Positions 43,624 through 52,258 of a stretch of DNA of 64,000 bases are shown in pieces; the first letter of the stretch is position 1, and each line of letters opens with the position of its first letter. The stretch spans positions 126,902-190,901 of the forward strand of contig NZ_FMZH01000006.1 of the NCBI RefSeq assembly GCF_900101435.1, in the 5' to 3' direction. This stretch comes from Pedobacter soli (GTDB lineage: Bacteria > Bacteroidota > Bacteroidia > Sphingobacteriales > Sphingobacteriaceae). Position numbers and translations under genes: made by a program. The notes beneath the pieces are model-generated. The model was not told the origin of the DNA, searched no databases, and saw nothing but the letters and a program-made list of their open reading frames with translations.

Positions 43624-43920
43624 ATGAAGAACCCGATAGCAGATTTAAATAAGATTTTCGACAGCAGGATCAGGCTCGGCGTAATGTCAGTGCTGGTTGT
43701 GAACGACGAAATTGGCTTTAACGATTTAAAGCAGATGCTTGAGCTTACCGATGGTAATCTGGCTTCGCACCTCAATACTTTGGAGCAGGCCGACTTTATT
43801 AAAGTACACAAAGGTTTTATTGGTCGCAAAACCAGTACCACCTACTCCATTACCGAATTGGGCAAGCAAGCCTTTAAGGCACACTTAGATGCACTCGAAA
43901 AAATGATAAAGAAGCTGTAA
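43624..43920 (+). CDS. winged-helix DNA-binding regulator
   Basis: 98 residues, one winged-helix domain of the HTH_34/MarR-like type: LGVMSVLVVNDEIGFNDLKQ, ELTDGNLASHLNTLEQADFI (recognition helix, 20 residues), then the wing with GFIGRKTSTTYSITELGKQA. Homologues usually repress neighbouring membrane protein genes. The palindromes at 42962 and 43942 are its likely targets. Confidence 0.85.
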   Translation: MKNPIADLNKIFDSRIRLGVMSVLVVNDEIGFNDLKQMLELTDGNLASHLNTLEQADFIKVHKGFIGRKTSTTYSITELGKQAFKAHLDALEKMIKKL

Positions 43921-43941
43921 GCAATTTTTTTTAACTATTTA

Positions 43942-43956
43942 CTTTGAAATTCAAAG
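43942..43956. promoter_or_regulatory. operator-like palindrome, copy 2
   Basis: CTTTGAAATTCAAAG, a perfect 7-1-7 palindrome, followed by CACTTTTAAAA exactly as in copy 1. A TTACTTTG (43939-43946) that resembles a -7 box overlaps it. The next gene starts 19 bases after. Confidence 0.5.
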
Positions 43957-43975
43957 CACTTTTAAAAATACAAGA

Positions 43976-44281
43976 ATGGATGAAATTTTAGAACCTCAAA
44001 TGAATTATGTAGGCAAAAAACTAGCTTACTATTCTGCACTTATTGGCACGTTAATATTCCTAACCTACTTATTATCAAAATCATTATTTCTTATGATAGC
44101 AGGAGTAGTCTTTATCCTTGGTGCTGGTATTGTAAATGTGCTGGTATTGGCAGTAATCTTAATAGAACTTATTTGCAATCAAACGCACTGGAGAAGCACC
44201 GTAGTTACCATCATTTGCATGTTATTAAATATTCCTCTGGTAATTCTCTACCTATTCATCCTAAGTTATTTCCACTTATAA
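43976..44281 (+). CDS. small membrane protein
   Basis: 101 residues with three membrane segments (about 18-36, 38-65, 75-98) and a short soluble N terminus. Not recognised. It is the first gene after the second operator-like site and 12 bases before the next membrane protein gene. Confidence 0.65.
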   Translation: MDEILEPQMNYVGKKLAYYSALIGTLIFLTYLLSKSLFLMIAGVVFILGAGIVNVLVLAVILIELICNQTHWRSTVVTIICMLLNIPLVILYLFILSYFHL

Positions 44282-44293
44282 ATCTTAAACAAA

Positions 44294-45862
44294 ATGAAAA
44301 CGAAATCCAACTTTTTACTCCTCTCTACTCTACTGGGCGGATTGCTTTTTAGCTACATCTTCTGGGAAGAGTGGCTGGCCTTAAATCAATTGATTTACAG
44401 CATCTTCATTATAACTGTTACCTTTTTTAACAGCGAAGTAGCCAAAAGCAACAAATTTAAAATTTACGCACTGGCACACCTGCTTGCGGCTGTGCTTGTG
44501 GTCATAAACAATTCGGTACTAACCAGTGTAAGCTACAACATTAGCTTGCTGTTCTTTGTAGGCTTTGCCCATTACCAGGCAGTACGCACCATTTATGTTG
44601 CGGCAATGGCTACAACCCTCCAGTTCATCACCGTACCTGCCACCATAATTAAAAGACTTTCTGAGCTTAAAATTGGTAAATTCGACTTAAAGCCTGTGTT
44701 CAGGCCCATTAAATACATTTTATTGCCTCTGTTTATCATTTTTGTTTTTACCGCGATATACACAGGCGCTAACGAAATTTTTGCGCATTATTTAGAAAGC
44801 ACTTTCACAAGCATTTACAATTTCTTCAATAACATTTTCGGTTTTATCTTCCAGGATTTAAGCCTTCCACGCTTCATGCATTTCTGCTTCGGTCTGTTTT
44901 TAACCGCTGCCTTAATCATTACCTTTTACAACAAAAGCATCGAAAAGCTGGAAGCCAGCTGCAATGAAAAATTGTTGAGGATCAGACGGGGCAAAAAGCC
45001 AAGAAGCATCTGGTACGAAGTTGCCCATACCTTTACCAGCCAGATTATCACCAAAAAAATGGCATTGAAAACCGAATATATCATTGGTCTCATCTCATTT
45101 ATTTCGTTAAATCTCCTGCTCCTATGTGTAAACCTGATCGATATTTCGACACTTTGGTTCGGTTACAAACCTGAAGGCAACTTCTCTTCCGACCTGCACG
45201 ATGGCACCAATGCACTAATTTTCAGCATCGTACTGGCTATGGTGGTAATTTTATATTTCTTCCGTGGCAACCTTAACTTTTACTACAAAAGCAAAACCTT
45301 AAAAAGTCTGGCCATTGCCTGGATGGTGCAAAATTTTATCCTCATCATTTCTGTTTTTATCCGCGATGGTTACTACATCGAATTTTATGGTCTAACTCAC
45401 AAAAGAATCGGCGTTTTGGTTTTCGCCATCCTCTGCATTATTGGTTTAGCTACCGTTTATATCAAAGTTGTGAAAGAGAAAACCCTGTTCTACCTGTTTA
45501 AAATAAACGGGAATATCTGGTTTGTGCTGCTGCTGGCTTTCAGTCTGGTAAACTGGGATGTTTTTATTGCCAGATACAATCTCTCACACAGCGATCGGGT
45601 TGCGGTAGATGCCGGTTACCTGTTATCGTTATCTGATAAAACATTGCCACTATTAGATCAAAACCGTGCAAAACTGCATTACACACCTCCAAAAGATCTT
45701 TACGGAAAAGAAATCGCGAAACCCCAAAACGCACAATTTTATGGCGAACTACTGGATGAACGTATTGGCTATTTTAAAGAACGCTATCAAAACGTAAGCT
45801 GGCTATCGTGGAATCTGCAGGATTGGAATACGGCGAAATATTTTGGGGTTAGCAAACAGTAA
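44294..45862 (+). CDS. large polytopic membrane protein (DUF4153/DUF4173-type)
   Basis: 522 residues with about 12 membrane segments and a C-terminal soluble tail of about 80 residues beginning after NWDVFIARYNL (SLSDKTLPLLDQNRAKLHY). The C-terminal DAGYLLSLSDKTLPLL matches my memory of the DUF4153/DUF4173 family, common in Bacteroidota and Firmicutes, function unknown. Part of the membrane-protein cluster next to the winged-helix regulator. Confidence 0.7.
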   Translation: MKTKSNFLLLSTLLGGLLFSYIFWEEWLALNQLIYSIFIITVTFFNSEVAKSNKFKIYALAHLLAAVLVVINNSVLTSVSYNISLLFFVGFAHYQAVRTIYVAAMATTLQFITVPATIIKRLSELKIGKFDLKPVFRPIKYILLPLFIIFVFTAIYTGANEIFAHYLESTFTSIYNFFNNIFGFIFQDLSLPRFMHFCFGLFLTAALIITFYNKSIEKLEASCNEKLLRIRRGKKPRSIWYEVAHTFTSQIITKKMALKTEYIIGLISFISLNLLLLCVNLIDISTLWFGYKPEGNFSSDLHDGTNALIFSIVLAMVVILYFFRGNLNFYYKSKTLKSLAIAWMVQNFILIISVFIRDGYYIEFYGLTHKRIGVLVFAILCIIGLATVYIKVVKEKTLFYLFKINGNIWFVLLLAFSLVNWDVFIARYNLSHSDRVAVDAGYLLSLSDKTLPLLDQNRAKLHYTPPKDLYGKEIAKPQNAQFYGELLDERIGYFKERYQNVSWLSWNLQDWNTAKYFGVSKQ

Positions 45863-45900
45863 TAAAGATTTAATATTCATCATAACCTTAACAATTCATT

Positions 45901-46452
45901 ATGGATTATTCTTTAGCTACTTTTTTAATCGCTCTGCTGCTGATTGTATTAGTGGCAATGCTTCCGCTGTTGCTGATTGTGCTCATTAGTAGAAAGAAAT
46001 TAAAGAAAAGATTAAAGTATGCCACAATCTTAGTACTAAGCATTATACAGTTGTGGATCTTTTATTCAATCTATACTGCATTTTACCCGGAAGATTCATT
46101 TTATTTTGAAGAATATGTAACGGTAGTTGGAAAACAAGTTCCCAAATCAGCCAAAATCATCGATAAATCGGCAAGTTACCCTGATATTCATGGTAAATAC
46201 ACTTCGGTTTCATTAATAAAGCTTTCGGATTCAGACTATAAGATTCTCATTAATGAAATTAATAAAGGCAAAAATTTTGAAGAGACTGAACTCATCCATA
46301 CCGAAACACTTAACGATATTCTAGATCCAAATAAAGGCACCAAAGAAATTACCTGGAAAGAACGTAAAGTTCTTAATGAGAGCTGGAAACACCACTTCAT
46401 AGGATTCTTAAGCAAGCAAAAAATGATCATTATTTATTACATAAACCTTTAA
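45901..46452 (+). CDS. hypothetical membrane protein
   Basis: 183 residues: two membrane segments at about 7-30 and 40-60, then a soluble part (VVGKQVPKSAKIIDKSASYP and later EITWKERKVLNESWKHHF). Not recognised. It lies 38 bases after the DUF4153-type gene and is probably cotranscribed. Confidence 0.65.
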   Translation: MDYSLATFLIALLLIVLVAMLPLLLIVLISRKKLKKRLKYATILVLSIIQLWIFYSIYTAFYPEDSFYFEEYVTVVGKQVPKSAKIIDKSASYPDIHGKYTSVSLIKLSDSDYKILINEINKGKNFEETELIHTETLNDILDPNKGTKEITWKERKVLNESWKHHFIGFLSKQKMIIIYYINL

Positions 46453-46517
46453 ATCTCGCTTTAAAAATCCTGTATAATTAACCTCTCGCCTTTGCTAACT
46501 TTTGTTGGATTTAGTTT

Positions 46518-46540
46518 TTCCCGGTGCTTCGCACCGGGAA
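46518..46540 (+). terminator. strong hairpin after the membrane cluster
   Basis: TTCCCGGTGC / GCACCGGGAA, ten base pairs with a TTC loop. A short T run (TTTTTA) follows after 7 bases, so it could terminate or attenuate the upstream transcript before the 46591 gene. Confidence 0.5.
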
Positions 46541-46590
46541 GCAAAGGTTTTTACTTTAAACAATTAAACACTATATTAATATTTAAAATC

Positions 46591-46902
46591 ATGAAAAATC
46601 TACAGTCAACATTAAGCTCGCCGGCAACACGGATTGCAATTATCCTTGGGGTTGTGGCATTAATTTTAAGCATTCCGCTTATCGCCATGCAGTTTACCAG
46701 TGAGGTAAAGTGGAATTTAACCGATTTTATGGTAGCCGGCGCCTTACTTTTAAGTACGGGCCTTGCTATAGAGCTTGTGATCAGAAACTTAAAAACCGGC
46801 ACTTTCAGAACAATCATTTTGCTGGTTATTTTACTGGTCCTATTCCTCATCTGGGCCGAGCTGGCTGTGGGCATCTTCGGTACACCCTTTGCCGGTAGCT
46901 AG
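46591..46902 (+). CDS. small membrane protein
   Basis: 103 residues from the ATG at 46591 (MKNLQSTLSSPATRI). Three membrane segments (about 13-32, 43-62, 72-100). Not recognised. The longer reading from 46492 begins inside the hairpin region and is unlikely. Confidence 0.6.
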   Translation: MKNLQSTLSSPATRIAIILGVVALILSIPLIAMQFTSEVKWNLTDFMVAGALLLSTGLAIELVIRNLKTGTFRTIILLVILLVLFLIWAELAVGIFGTPFAGS

Positions 46903-46942
46903 ATCATTTTCTTGCTATATTTTTAAAATCTGCCAGCCTTAA

Positions 46943-46971
46943 GTTGCTCCCGTTTTGCTGATGGGAGCAAC
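46943..46971. repeat. hairpin GTTGCTCCC/GGGAGCAAC
   Basis: Nine-base arms with an 11-base loop, without a T tract on either strand. Possibly a dispersed palindrome or weak terminator between the small membrane protein and sucC. Confidence 0.4.
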
Positions 46972-47037
46972 AAAATCAGGGTCAAAATTTCCGATTAACA
47001 TAAAACGTTCATTTTCTCAAAAAATCGGTAAATTCTA

Positions 47038-47068
47038 TTTGTTTAAAGGCTTTGAAATTGTAGCTTTG
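47038..47068 (+). promoter_or_regulatory. sucC promoter
   Basis: TTTG (47038-47041), exactly 19 bases, TAGCTTTG (47061-47068). It predicts a leader of about 90 bases. Confidence 0.75.
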
Positions 47069-47162
47069 GGCAAATTTTGTAGCAAATGAACCCAATACGC
47101 CTAAAACAATTATTTGAAGCGTAAAAGGCTCCATCTGACAGATAAAGAAAAAATATAAACAG

Positions 47163-48353
47163 ATGAATATTCACGAATACCAGGGTAAACAAATATTAAA
47201 AAGTTTCGGTGTTAACGTTCAAGAAGGAATAGTTGCCGATACGCCTGAGCAAGCTGTTGAGGCTGCTAAGCAACTGAAAACTGATTATAATTCTGATTGG
47301 GTTGTAATTAAAGCGCAAATCCACGCTGGTGGTCGCGGTAAAGGTGGTGGTGTTAAATTGGCCAAAAACCTTGAAGAAGTTAAACAACGTGCTACCGATA
47401 TCATCGGCATGCAACTGGTAACTCCTCAAACCGGACCAGAAGGTAAGAAAGTGAACAAGATTTTGGTAGCTCAGGATGTTTACTATCCAGGTGCTTCTGA
47501 AACCAAAGAATTTTACATCTCAGTATTGTTAGACCGTGCAAAAGGTCGCAATATTATCATGTACAGTACCGAAGGTGGTATGGATATTGAAGAAGTTGCT
47601 GAGCACACGCCACACTTAATCTTCAAAGAAGAAATCGATCCTAAAGTTGGCTTACAAGGTTTCCAGGCACGTAAAATTGCCTTTAACTTAGGTGTTAGCG
47701 GTAACGCTTTCAAAGAAATGGTAAAATTCGTTACAGCTTTATACAAAGCTTACGAAGCTACCGATTCTTCAATGTTCGAAATTAACCCGGTATTAAAAAC
47801 TTCTGATGATAAAGTAATTGCAGTTGATGCTAAAGTAAACCTGGATGAGAACGGTTTATTCCGTCACCCTGATTATGCAGCTATGCGCGATGTTACTGAA
47901 GAAGATCCAATGGAAGTTGAAGCAAGTGCAAGTAACCTAAACTTTGTTAACCTTGATGGTAACGTAGGTTGTATGGTTAACGGTGCTGGTTTAGCCATGG
48001 CTACCATGGATATCATTAAATTAGCTGGTGGCGAGCCTGCTAACTTCCTTGACGTAGGTGGAACTGCAAATGCACAAACCGTTAAAGCCGCTTTCAACAT
48101 CATTTTGAAAGACCCTAACGTTAAAGCCATCCTAATTAACATTTTTGGTGGTATTGTACGTTGCGACCGTGTTGCTCAAGGTGTTATCGATGCCTACAAG
48201 GAAATCGGAAACATTCCTGTGCCAATTATCTGCCGTTTACAAGGTACAAATGCCGAAGAAGCTAAGAAACTAATTGATGAGTCTGGCCTTCAGGTTTACT
48301 CGGCAATCGCTTTAAAAGAAGCTGCTGATTTAGTAACCAAAGTTTTGGCATAG
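47163..48353 (+). CDS. sucC: succinyl-CoA synthetase beta subunit
   Basis: 396 residues, full length for SucC. ATP-grasp part with [37 protein letters not shown] (20 residues) and FEINPV; C-terminal CoA-ligase part with [29 protein letters not shown] and [10 protein letters not shown]. It converts succinyl-CoA and nucleotide diphosphate to succinate and triphosphate in the TCA cycle. The partner sucD is not adjacent; separated sucC and sucD occur in Bacteroidota. Confidence 0.96.
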   Translation: MNIHEYQGKQILKSFGVNVQEGIVADTPEQAVEAAKQLKTDYNSDWVVIKAQIHAGGRGKGGGVKLAKNLEEVKQRATDIIGMQLVTPQTGPEGKKVNKILVAQDVYYPGASETKEFYISVLLDRAKGRNIIMYSTEGGMDIEEVAEHTPHLIFKEEIDPKVGLQGFQARKIAFNLGVSGNAFKEMVKFVTALYKAYEATDSSMFEINPVLKTSDDKVIAVDAKVNLDENGLFRHPDYAAMRDVTEEDPMEVEASASNLNFVNLDGNVGCMVNGAGLAMATMDIIKLAGGEPANFLDVGGTANAQTVKAAFNIILKDPNVKAILINIFGGIVRCDRVAQGVIDAYKEIGNIPVPIICRLQGTNAEEAKKLIDESGLQVYSAIALKEAADLVTKVLA

Positions 48354-48419
48354 TAAGCTAAAAGACCAAAGCTTAAAGCAATAACATATTTAAAACCTTT
48401 CAGTGCAAGCTGGAAGGTT

Positions 48420-48798
48420 TTTTTTATTCCCATTCCCCTCTCCCAGAGGGGTGTCCGCAGGACGGGGTGTCAAGGCGAGTGTTACCTCAACTTGTTTCAG
48501 ATAAAAAAATGCTGGCTTAATTTGATGTTAAGCAACTTCCAAACCTCACAGATTTAAATCGAGTGTCATACAGTTTTGAAACCTATAAGGTTATATTATC
48601 AACATCATTTTGAAAACGAATGGTTCTGTTTTTATGGCGGCCTCCTGCCCTGCTATCCCTCCAAGTCCTTACTCATACTTCGCTCCGGGCTTTCCGTTCT
48701 ATCAGGTTTATTAAGGGCGGCAAAATGTACTTCGGCAACAGGCCAGCCCCAAAATCCGAAGTACTTCCTGCGCGCTATTCCCTGGCAGACTTCGGAAG
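48420..48798. repeat. GC-rich intergenic repeat block
   Basis: About 380 bases without a supported gene, running up to the stop codon of the XRE regulator. It includes a CCTCTCCCAGAGGGG stem (about 48436-48452) and GTACTTCGG/CCGAAGTAC arms (about 48726-48762). The block is clearly more GC-rich than its surroundings and reads like a dispersed repeat. Confidence 0.5.
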
Positions 48799-49005
48799 TT
48801 AATCAGCGCTAAATTCAAGAATATCTCCAGGCTGACAATCTAAAGCCACACAAATTGCTTCTAAAGTCTCGAAACGGATCGCTTTCGCTTTACCGGTTTT
48901 CAGTATTGATAAATTAGACATCGTAATTTCTACCCGTTCACTTAGCTCAGTAAGCGACATTTTACGCCGGGCCAGCATTACATCCAAATTTACGACAATA
49001 GCCAT
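48799..49005 (-). CDS. XRE-family HTH regulator
   Basis: 68 residues, one Cro/CI-type helix-turn-helix: LARRKMSLTELSERVEITMS and NLSILKTGKAKAIRFETLEA, ending DCQPGDILEF. Regulators of this small type are usually encoded next to DUF2975 membrane proteins, as here (14 bases downstream of one). Probably an autoregulator of the operon. Confidence 0.88.
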   Translation of the reverse strand: MAIVVNLDVMLARRKMSLTELSERVEITMSNLSILKTGKAKAIRFETLEAICVALDCQPGDILEFSAD

Positions 49006-49019
49006 TTTCTCTTATTTAG

Positions 49020-49838
49020 CTAAATGGTAAGGTCGTTTTCCTGTTTAATTAACACCGCATCTTTGATAATTTTAGATAAGATGATAATTATGATGCCTAT
49101 TATTATTTTAGAAAAATCTATAGGGCTTCCGAAATTAAGGCTCATGCTGATGCCGTTGGGATAATATTGGCCAATTAATGCTGCTGTATCTAAGGTTACA
49201 GCGGGTATAATTTTGCTAAAAAAACAAATAAAACCCAAATTCAATATTTCATGTATGATAAACAACATACCCAGCCACGATATCAGATTAAAGCTTCTGG
49301 CATTTAAAAAACTATTCTTTAAGTAGCTATTAATCAACTTGATCAATAAGATACATACTATAACATAAAAAGATAACTGAATAAAATGATATAAACCCCA
49401 AAAAAATGTATGACTTTTTTCTTGTGAATTGGCTTTGATCATCACATCACCATTTAAAACAATCCGATTAGAAATCTTAACAGGAGATTGATCATCCCAA
49501 GCCTTTAACTTATTTATTACCCTTCGTTCAATTAAAGAGTCGTGGGGTTTTTTAAAGTTGCTGGCCCTATCCAAATCATTAAAAACACTAAATGTTGCTG
49601 TGATATTCCGTTTACCTCTATATGTTGTAATAGTATCGGGTATTGACAAACTCAATCGCATAGGCAATAAATAACCTTTTTCAAAGTCGCCTATGGTAAT
49701 ACCTTCATTACCAACCTTAATGTAACTCTTATAACCGAAAAGGTTGCTGCCAACTTGTAAAAACGCTGTAAAAACAATCAGGATAATACCCAGCATTAAA
49801 AATGCCCTAACTATCCTTGCAAATATTTTATATCTCAT
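49020..49838 (-). CDS. DUF2975 family membrane protein
   Basis: 272 residues: one N-terminal membrane segment (about 10-30), a periplasmic part of about 110 residues, three more segments (about 145-170, 180-205, 235-260) and the ending LIKQENDLTI. This layout fits DUF2975. The same last eight residues occur in the upstream paralogue. Two bases separate it from that gene. Confidence 0.75.
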   Translation of the reverse strand: MRYKIFARIVRAFLMLGIILIVFTAFLQVGSNLFGYKSYIKVGNEGITIGDFEKGYLLPMRLSLSIPDTITTYRGKRNITATFSVFNDLDRASNFKKPHDSLIERRVINKLKAWDDQSPVKISNRIVLNGDVMIKANSQEKSHTFFWGLYHFIQLSFYVIVCILLIKLINSYLKNSFLNARSFNLISWLGMLFIIHEILNLGFICFFSKIIPAVTLDTAALIGQYYPNGISMSLNFGSPIDFSKIIIGIIIIILSKIIKDAVLIKQENDLTI

Positions 49839-49840
49839 AT

Positions 49841-50434
49841 CTATATTGTTAAATCGTTTTCTTGTTTAAGCTTCCTTGAATAAGAAAGCAGCTCATAAAT
49901 TATACTAAGTATCGCAACAAGCGAGATCACACCTAAATTGATATTTTCTGCACCTGCACGCTGATATTTAAATGCATCACCAGTCAAATCCTCAACGTAC
50001 TTTTTTATTAGAAAAAAGCACAGAAATTTTAAAGCAAAAAACAAAATTGCACCTGCACCTACAAATTGCCACAACCTGTTTTCGCTAAGGTTCTCAAGCC
50101 ATTTTGGCCTGTTATAAGCTATAAAAACAATTACGCTTCCAATAACAAGATAAAAAGCAGCATTGGCTCCAACGCCATCACCCCCGTTATCTGATAAAAT
50201 AACAGACTGCATTAAAGTGGGCTTAAATTGATAAGTACCCAAATGACTACTGGTAAACTTAGCGTCTCCTATGGTTTTTACTTGTTGTGCAGTATTATTT
50301 TCAACCAGATCAATCGAAAGTGCTCCGGCATTGTAGTTACTTACAGCGCTAATTAAATGATCGACCATAGTTACCAGGGCAATAAAGATCAGACTAAATC
50401 CAGCATACCTGAAAATTTTGAGAAGTTTATTCAT
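49841..50434 (-). CDS. DUF2975-like membrane protein, paralogue
   Basis: 197 residues, four membrane segments (about 12-32, 93-112, 122-148, 165-185) with a shorter periplasmic part than its neighbour. Ends in KLKQENDLTI, identical over the last eight residues to the 49020 protein. First gene of a three-gene DUF2975-DUF2975-XRE operon. Confidence 0.7.
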   Translation of the reverse strand: MNKLLKIFRYAGFSLIFIALVTMVDHLISAVSNYNAGALSIDLVENNTAQQVKTIGDAKFTSSHLGTYQFKPTLMQSVILSDNGGDGVGANAAFYLVIGSVIVFIAYNRPKWLENLSENRLWQFVGAGAILFFALKFLCFFLIKKYVEDLTGDAFKYQRAGAENINLGVISLVAILSIIYELLSYSRKLKQENDLTI

Positions 50435-50841
50435 CTTGCGTTAATTTGATTACAATAAATATTAAAAGTATTACCCTAACTGACAGAAAATCTCGTCTGC
50501 TTTATTTATCAGAAAATACAAGCTTGTATTTCTCCATATAAGATACTGCAAACTTAAAAGCGTCATTTTTATTTAATTATTTACATCACAAGTATAAATT
50601 AAAAATTATTATAAATCAAAATATTTTTATCGTTTTACAATAAATAATATCCGAATATCAATTATTACACTTGATAACCCATTTTTAATGACACAATTTA
50701 ATTTGGAATGATTTTTGCTATAAGTAAAACTGTAAAAATCTTGTGCAAACGATAACATTTTCAGCAATTTATCCTTTCGGATTGCTATACTATTTCGTAA
50801 CTTTGCACACTCAATAATTAAAGAGCACACAAAACGTATAA
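50435..50841. other. AT-rich region between DUF2975 and rpoD
   Basis: 407 bases containing the rpoD promoter and presumably the DUF2975 operon promoter. Very AT-rich; no gene and no strong stem-loop seen. Confidence 0.45.
50775..50805 (+). promoter_or_regulatory. rpoD promoter
   Basis: TTTC (50775-50778), 19 bases, TAACTTTG (50798-50805), about 36 bases before the ATG. Confidence 0.7.
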
Positions 50842-51702
50842 ATGAGACAACTCAAGATAACGCAATCCATTACCAATCGTGAAAGTCAATCGTTAGATAA
50901 ATACCTGCACGAAATTGGTAAAGTAGATTTAATAACGGCAGAAGAGGAAGTAATTTTAGCAAGGAAGATTCGTGAGGGCGATCAGGCTGCATTAGAGCGA
51001 TTAACTAAAACCAACTTACGTTTCGTTGTATCTGTTGCAAAACAATACCAAAATCAGGGTTTAACTTTAGGAGACTTAATTAATGAAGGTAACCTGGGCT
51101 TAATTAAAGCAGCAAAACGCTTTGATGAAACCAAAGGTTTCAAATTCATTTCTTACGCTGTTTGGTGGATTCGTCAGTCGATTTTACAGGCTATTGCCGA
51201 GCAAAGCCGTATTGTACGTTTACCTTTAAACCAGGTAGGTTCGTTAAGTAAAATCAGTAAAGCTTTCTCTAAATTAGAGCAGGAATATGAGCGTGAGCCA
51301 TCACCAGAAGAACTTGCTGACATTTTAGAAACTACAGTGGATAAAATTTCGGACACATTGAGTAACTCTGGTCGTCACGTATCAATGGATGCCCCTTTTG
51401 TTCAGGGTGAAGAAAATACGCTATTAGATGTATTGGAAAACCACGAGCCAAACACCGATAGCTCATTAATTAACGAATCTCTATCAGAAGAAATTAAACG
51501 TTCTTTATCTACCCTAACAGAAAGAGAAAGAGAAATTATCGTTTTATTTTTCGGTTTAGGTTCTAACCACCCGCTTTCGTTGGAAGAAATTGGCGAGAAA
51601 TTTAACTTAACACGCGAACGTGTACGTCAGATTAAAGATAAAGCGTTACAACGCTTACGTCATACTTCAAGAAGTAAGATTTTGAAATCTTATTTAGGAT
51701 AG
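50842..51702 (+). CDS. rpoD: primary RNA polymerase sigma factor (Bacteroidota type)
   Basis: 286 residues. Regions 1.2 ([20 protein letters not shown]), 2 ([40 protein letters not shown]), 3 and 4 ([20 protein letters not shown]) are complete, but region 1.1 and the non-conserved region are absent. This short form is the housekeeping sigma of Bacteroidota, which recognises TTTG/TAnnTTTG promoters. A terminator follows at 51722. Confidence 0.96.
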   Translation: MRQLKITQSITNRESQSLDKYLHEIGKVDLITAEEEVILARKIREGDQAALERLTKTNLRFVVSVAKQYQNQGLTLGDLINEGNLGLIKAAKRFDETKGFKFISYAVWWIRQSILQAIAEQSRIVRLPLNQVGSLSKISKAFSKLEQEYEREPSPEELADILETTVDKISDTLSNSGRHVSMDAPFVQGEENTLLDVLENHEPNTDSSLINESLSEEIKRSLSTLTEREREIIVLFFGLGSNHPLSLEEIGEKFNLTRERVRQIKDKALQRLRHTSRSKILKSYLG

Positions 51703-51721
51703 TCAAGATATCTTCAATACC

Positions 51722-51754
51722 AAAAAGGTCCCGATCAAAAATCGGGACCTTTTT
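51722..51754 (+). terminator. rpoD terminator
   Basis: AAAAGGTCCCGAT / ATCGGGACCTTTT with loop CAAAA, then T. Twenty bases after the stop codon. Confidence 0.85.
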
Positions 51755-51817
51755 ATTTATGTTCTTTACTATAGATTTCTCGGCTTCGTTGCACTGCGCT
51801 CGAAATGACGATTTTCT

Positions 51818-52250
51818 ATGTACGATATCGGTTTCAAAGAAATCTCCCAATACGTTATGCTGAACTTGTTTCAGCATCTCTCCAGTTAGATTAGAGACCC
51901 TGAAACGAGTTCAGGGTGACGAGATAAAATAAATCCGATAGCTATCGGATCAGGGTAACGAGATTTTATATGTGCGATATCAATTTCAAAAAAATCCTCC
52001 GATACGTCATGCTGAACTTGTTTCAGCATCCCTCCAGTTAGATTAGAGACCCTGAAACGAGTTCAGGGTGACGAGATAAAATAAATCCGATAGCTATCGG
52101 ATCAGGGTGACGAGATTTTATATGTACGATATCGGTTTCAAAGAAATCTCCAATACGTCATGCTGAACTTGTTTCAGCATCTCTCCTTTGTATACGCAAT
52201 TCAATAAGAGACCCTGAAACGTGTTCAGGGTGACGATCGTCTATGTTTGA
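51818..52250. repeat. 152-base tandem repeat array, about 2.9 copies
   Basis: Units begin at 51818, 51970 and 52122, so the period is exactly 152 bases. Each unit holds ATGCTGAAC/GTTTCAGCAT, ACCCTGAA/TTCAGGGT and ATCCGATAGCTATCGGAT palindromes; the third unit lacks the last one. The region separates rpoD from the convergent amn gene. Confidence 0.85.
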
Positions 52251-52258
52251 ATTAACTT

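Noticed and set aside
48576..48812. Open frames of 60-78 residues in the GC-rich block
   Set aside because: They overlap each other in different frames, run into the XRE gene and follow the repeat, not a coding pattern.
50627..50830. 67-residue minus-strand frame upstream of rpoD
   Set aside because: It covers the rpoD promoter and is an AT-rich chance frame.
51818..52250. CRISPR-like array after rpoD
   Set aside because: The 152-base period is too long and the whole unit, not just a short repeat, is conserved.
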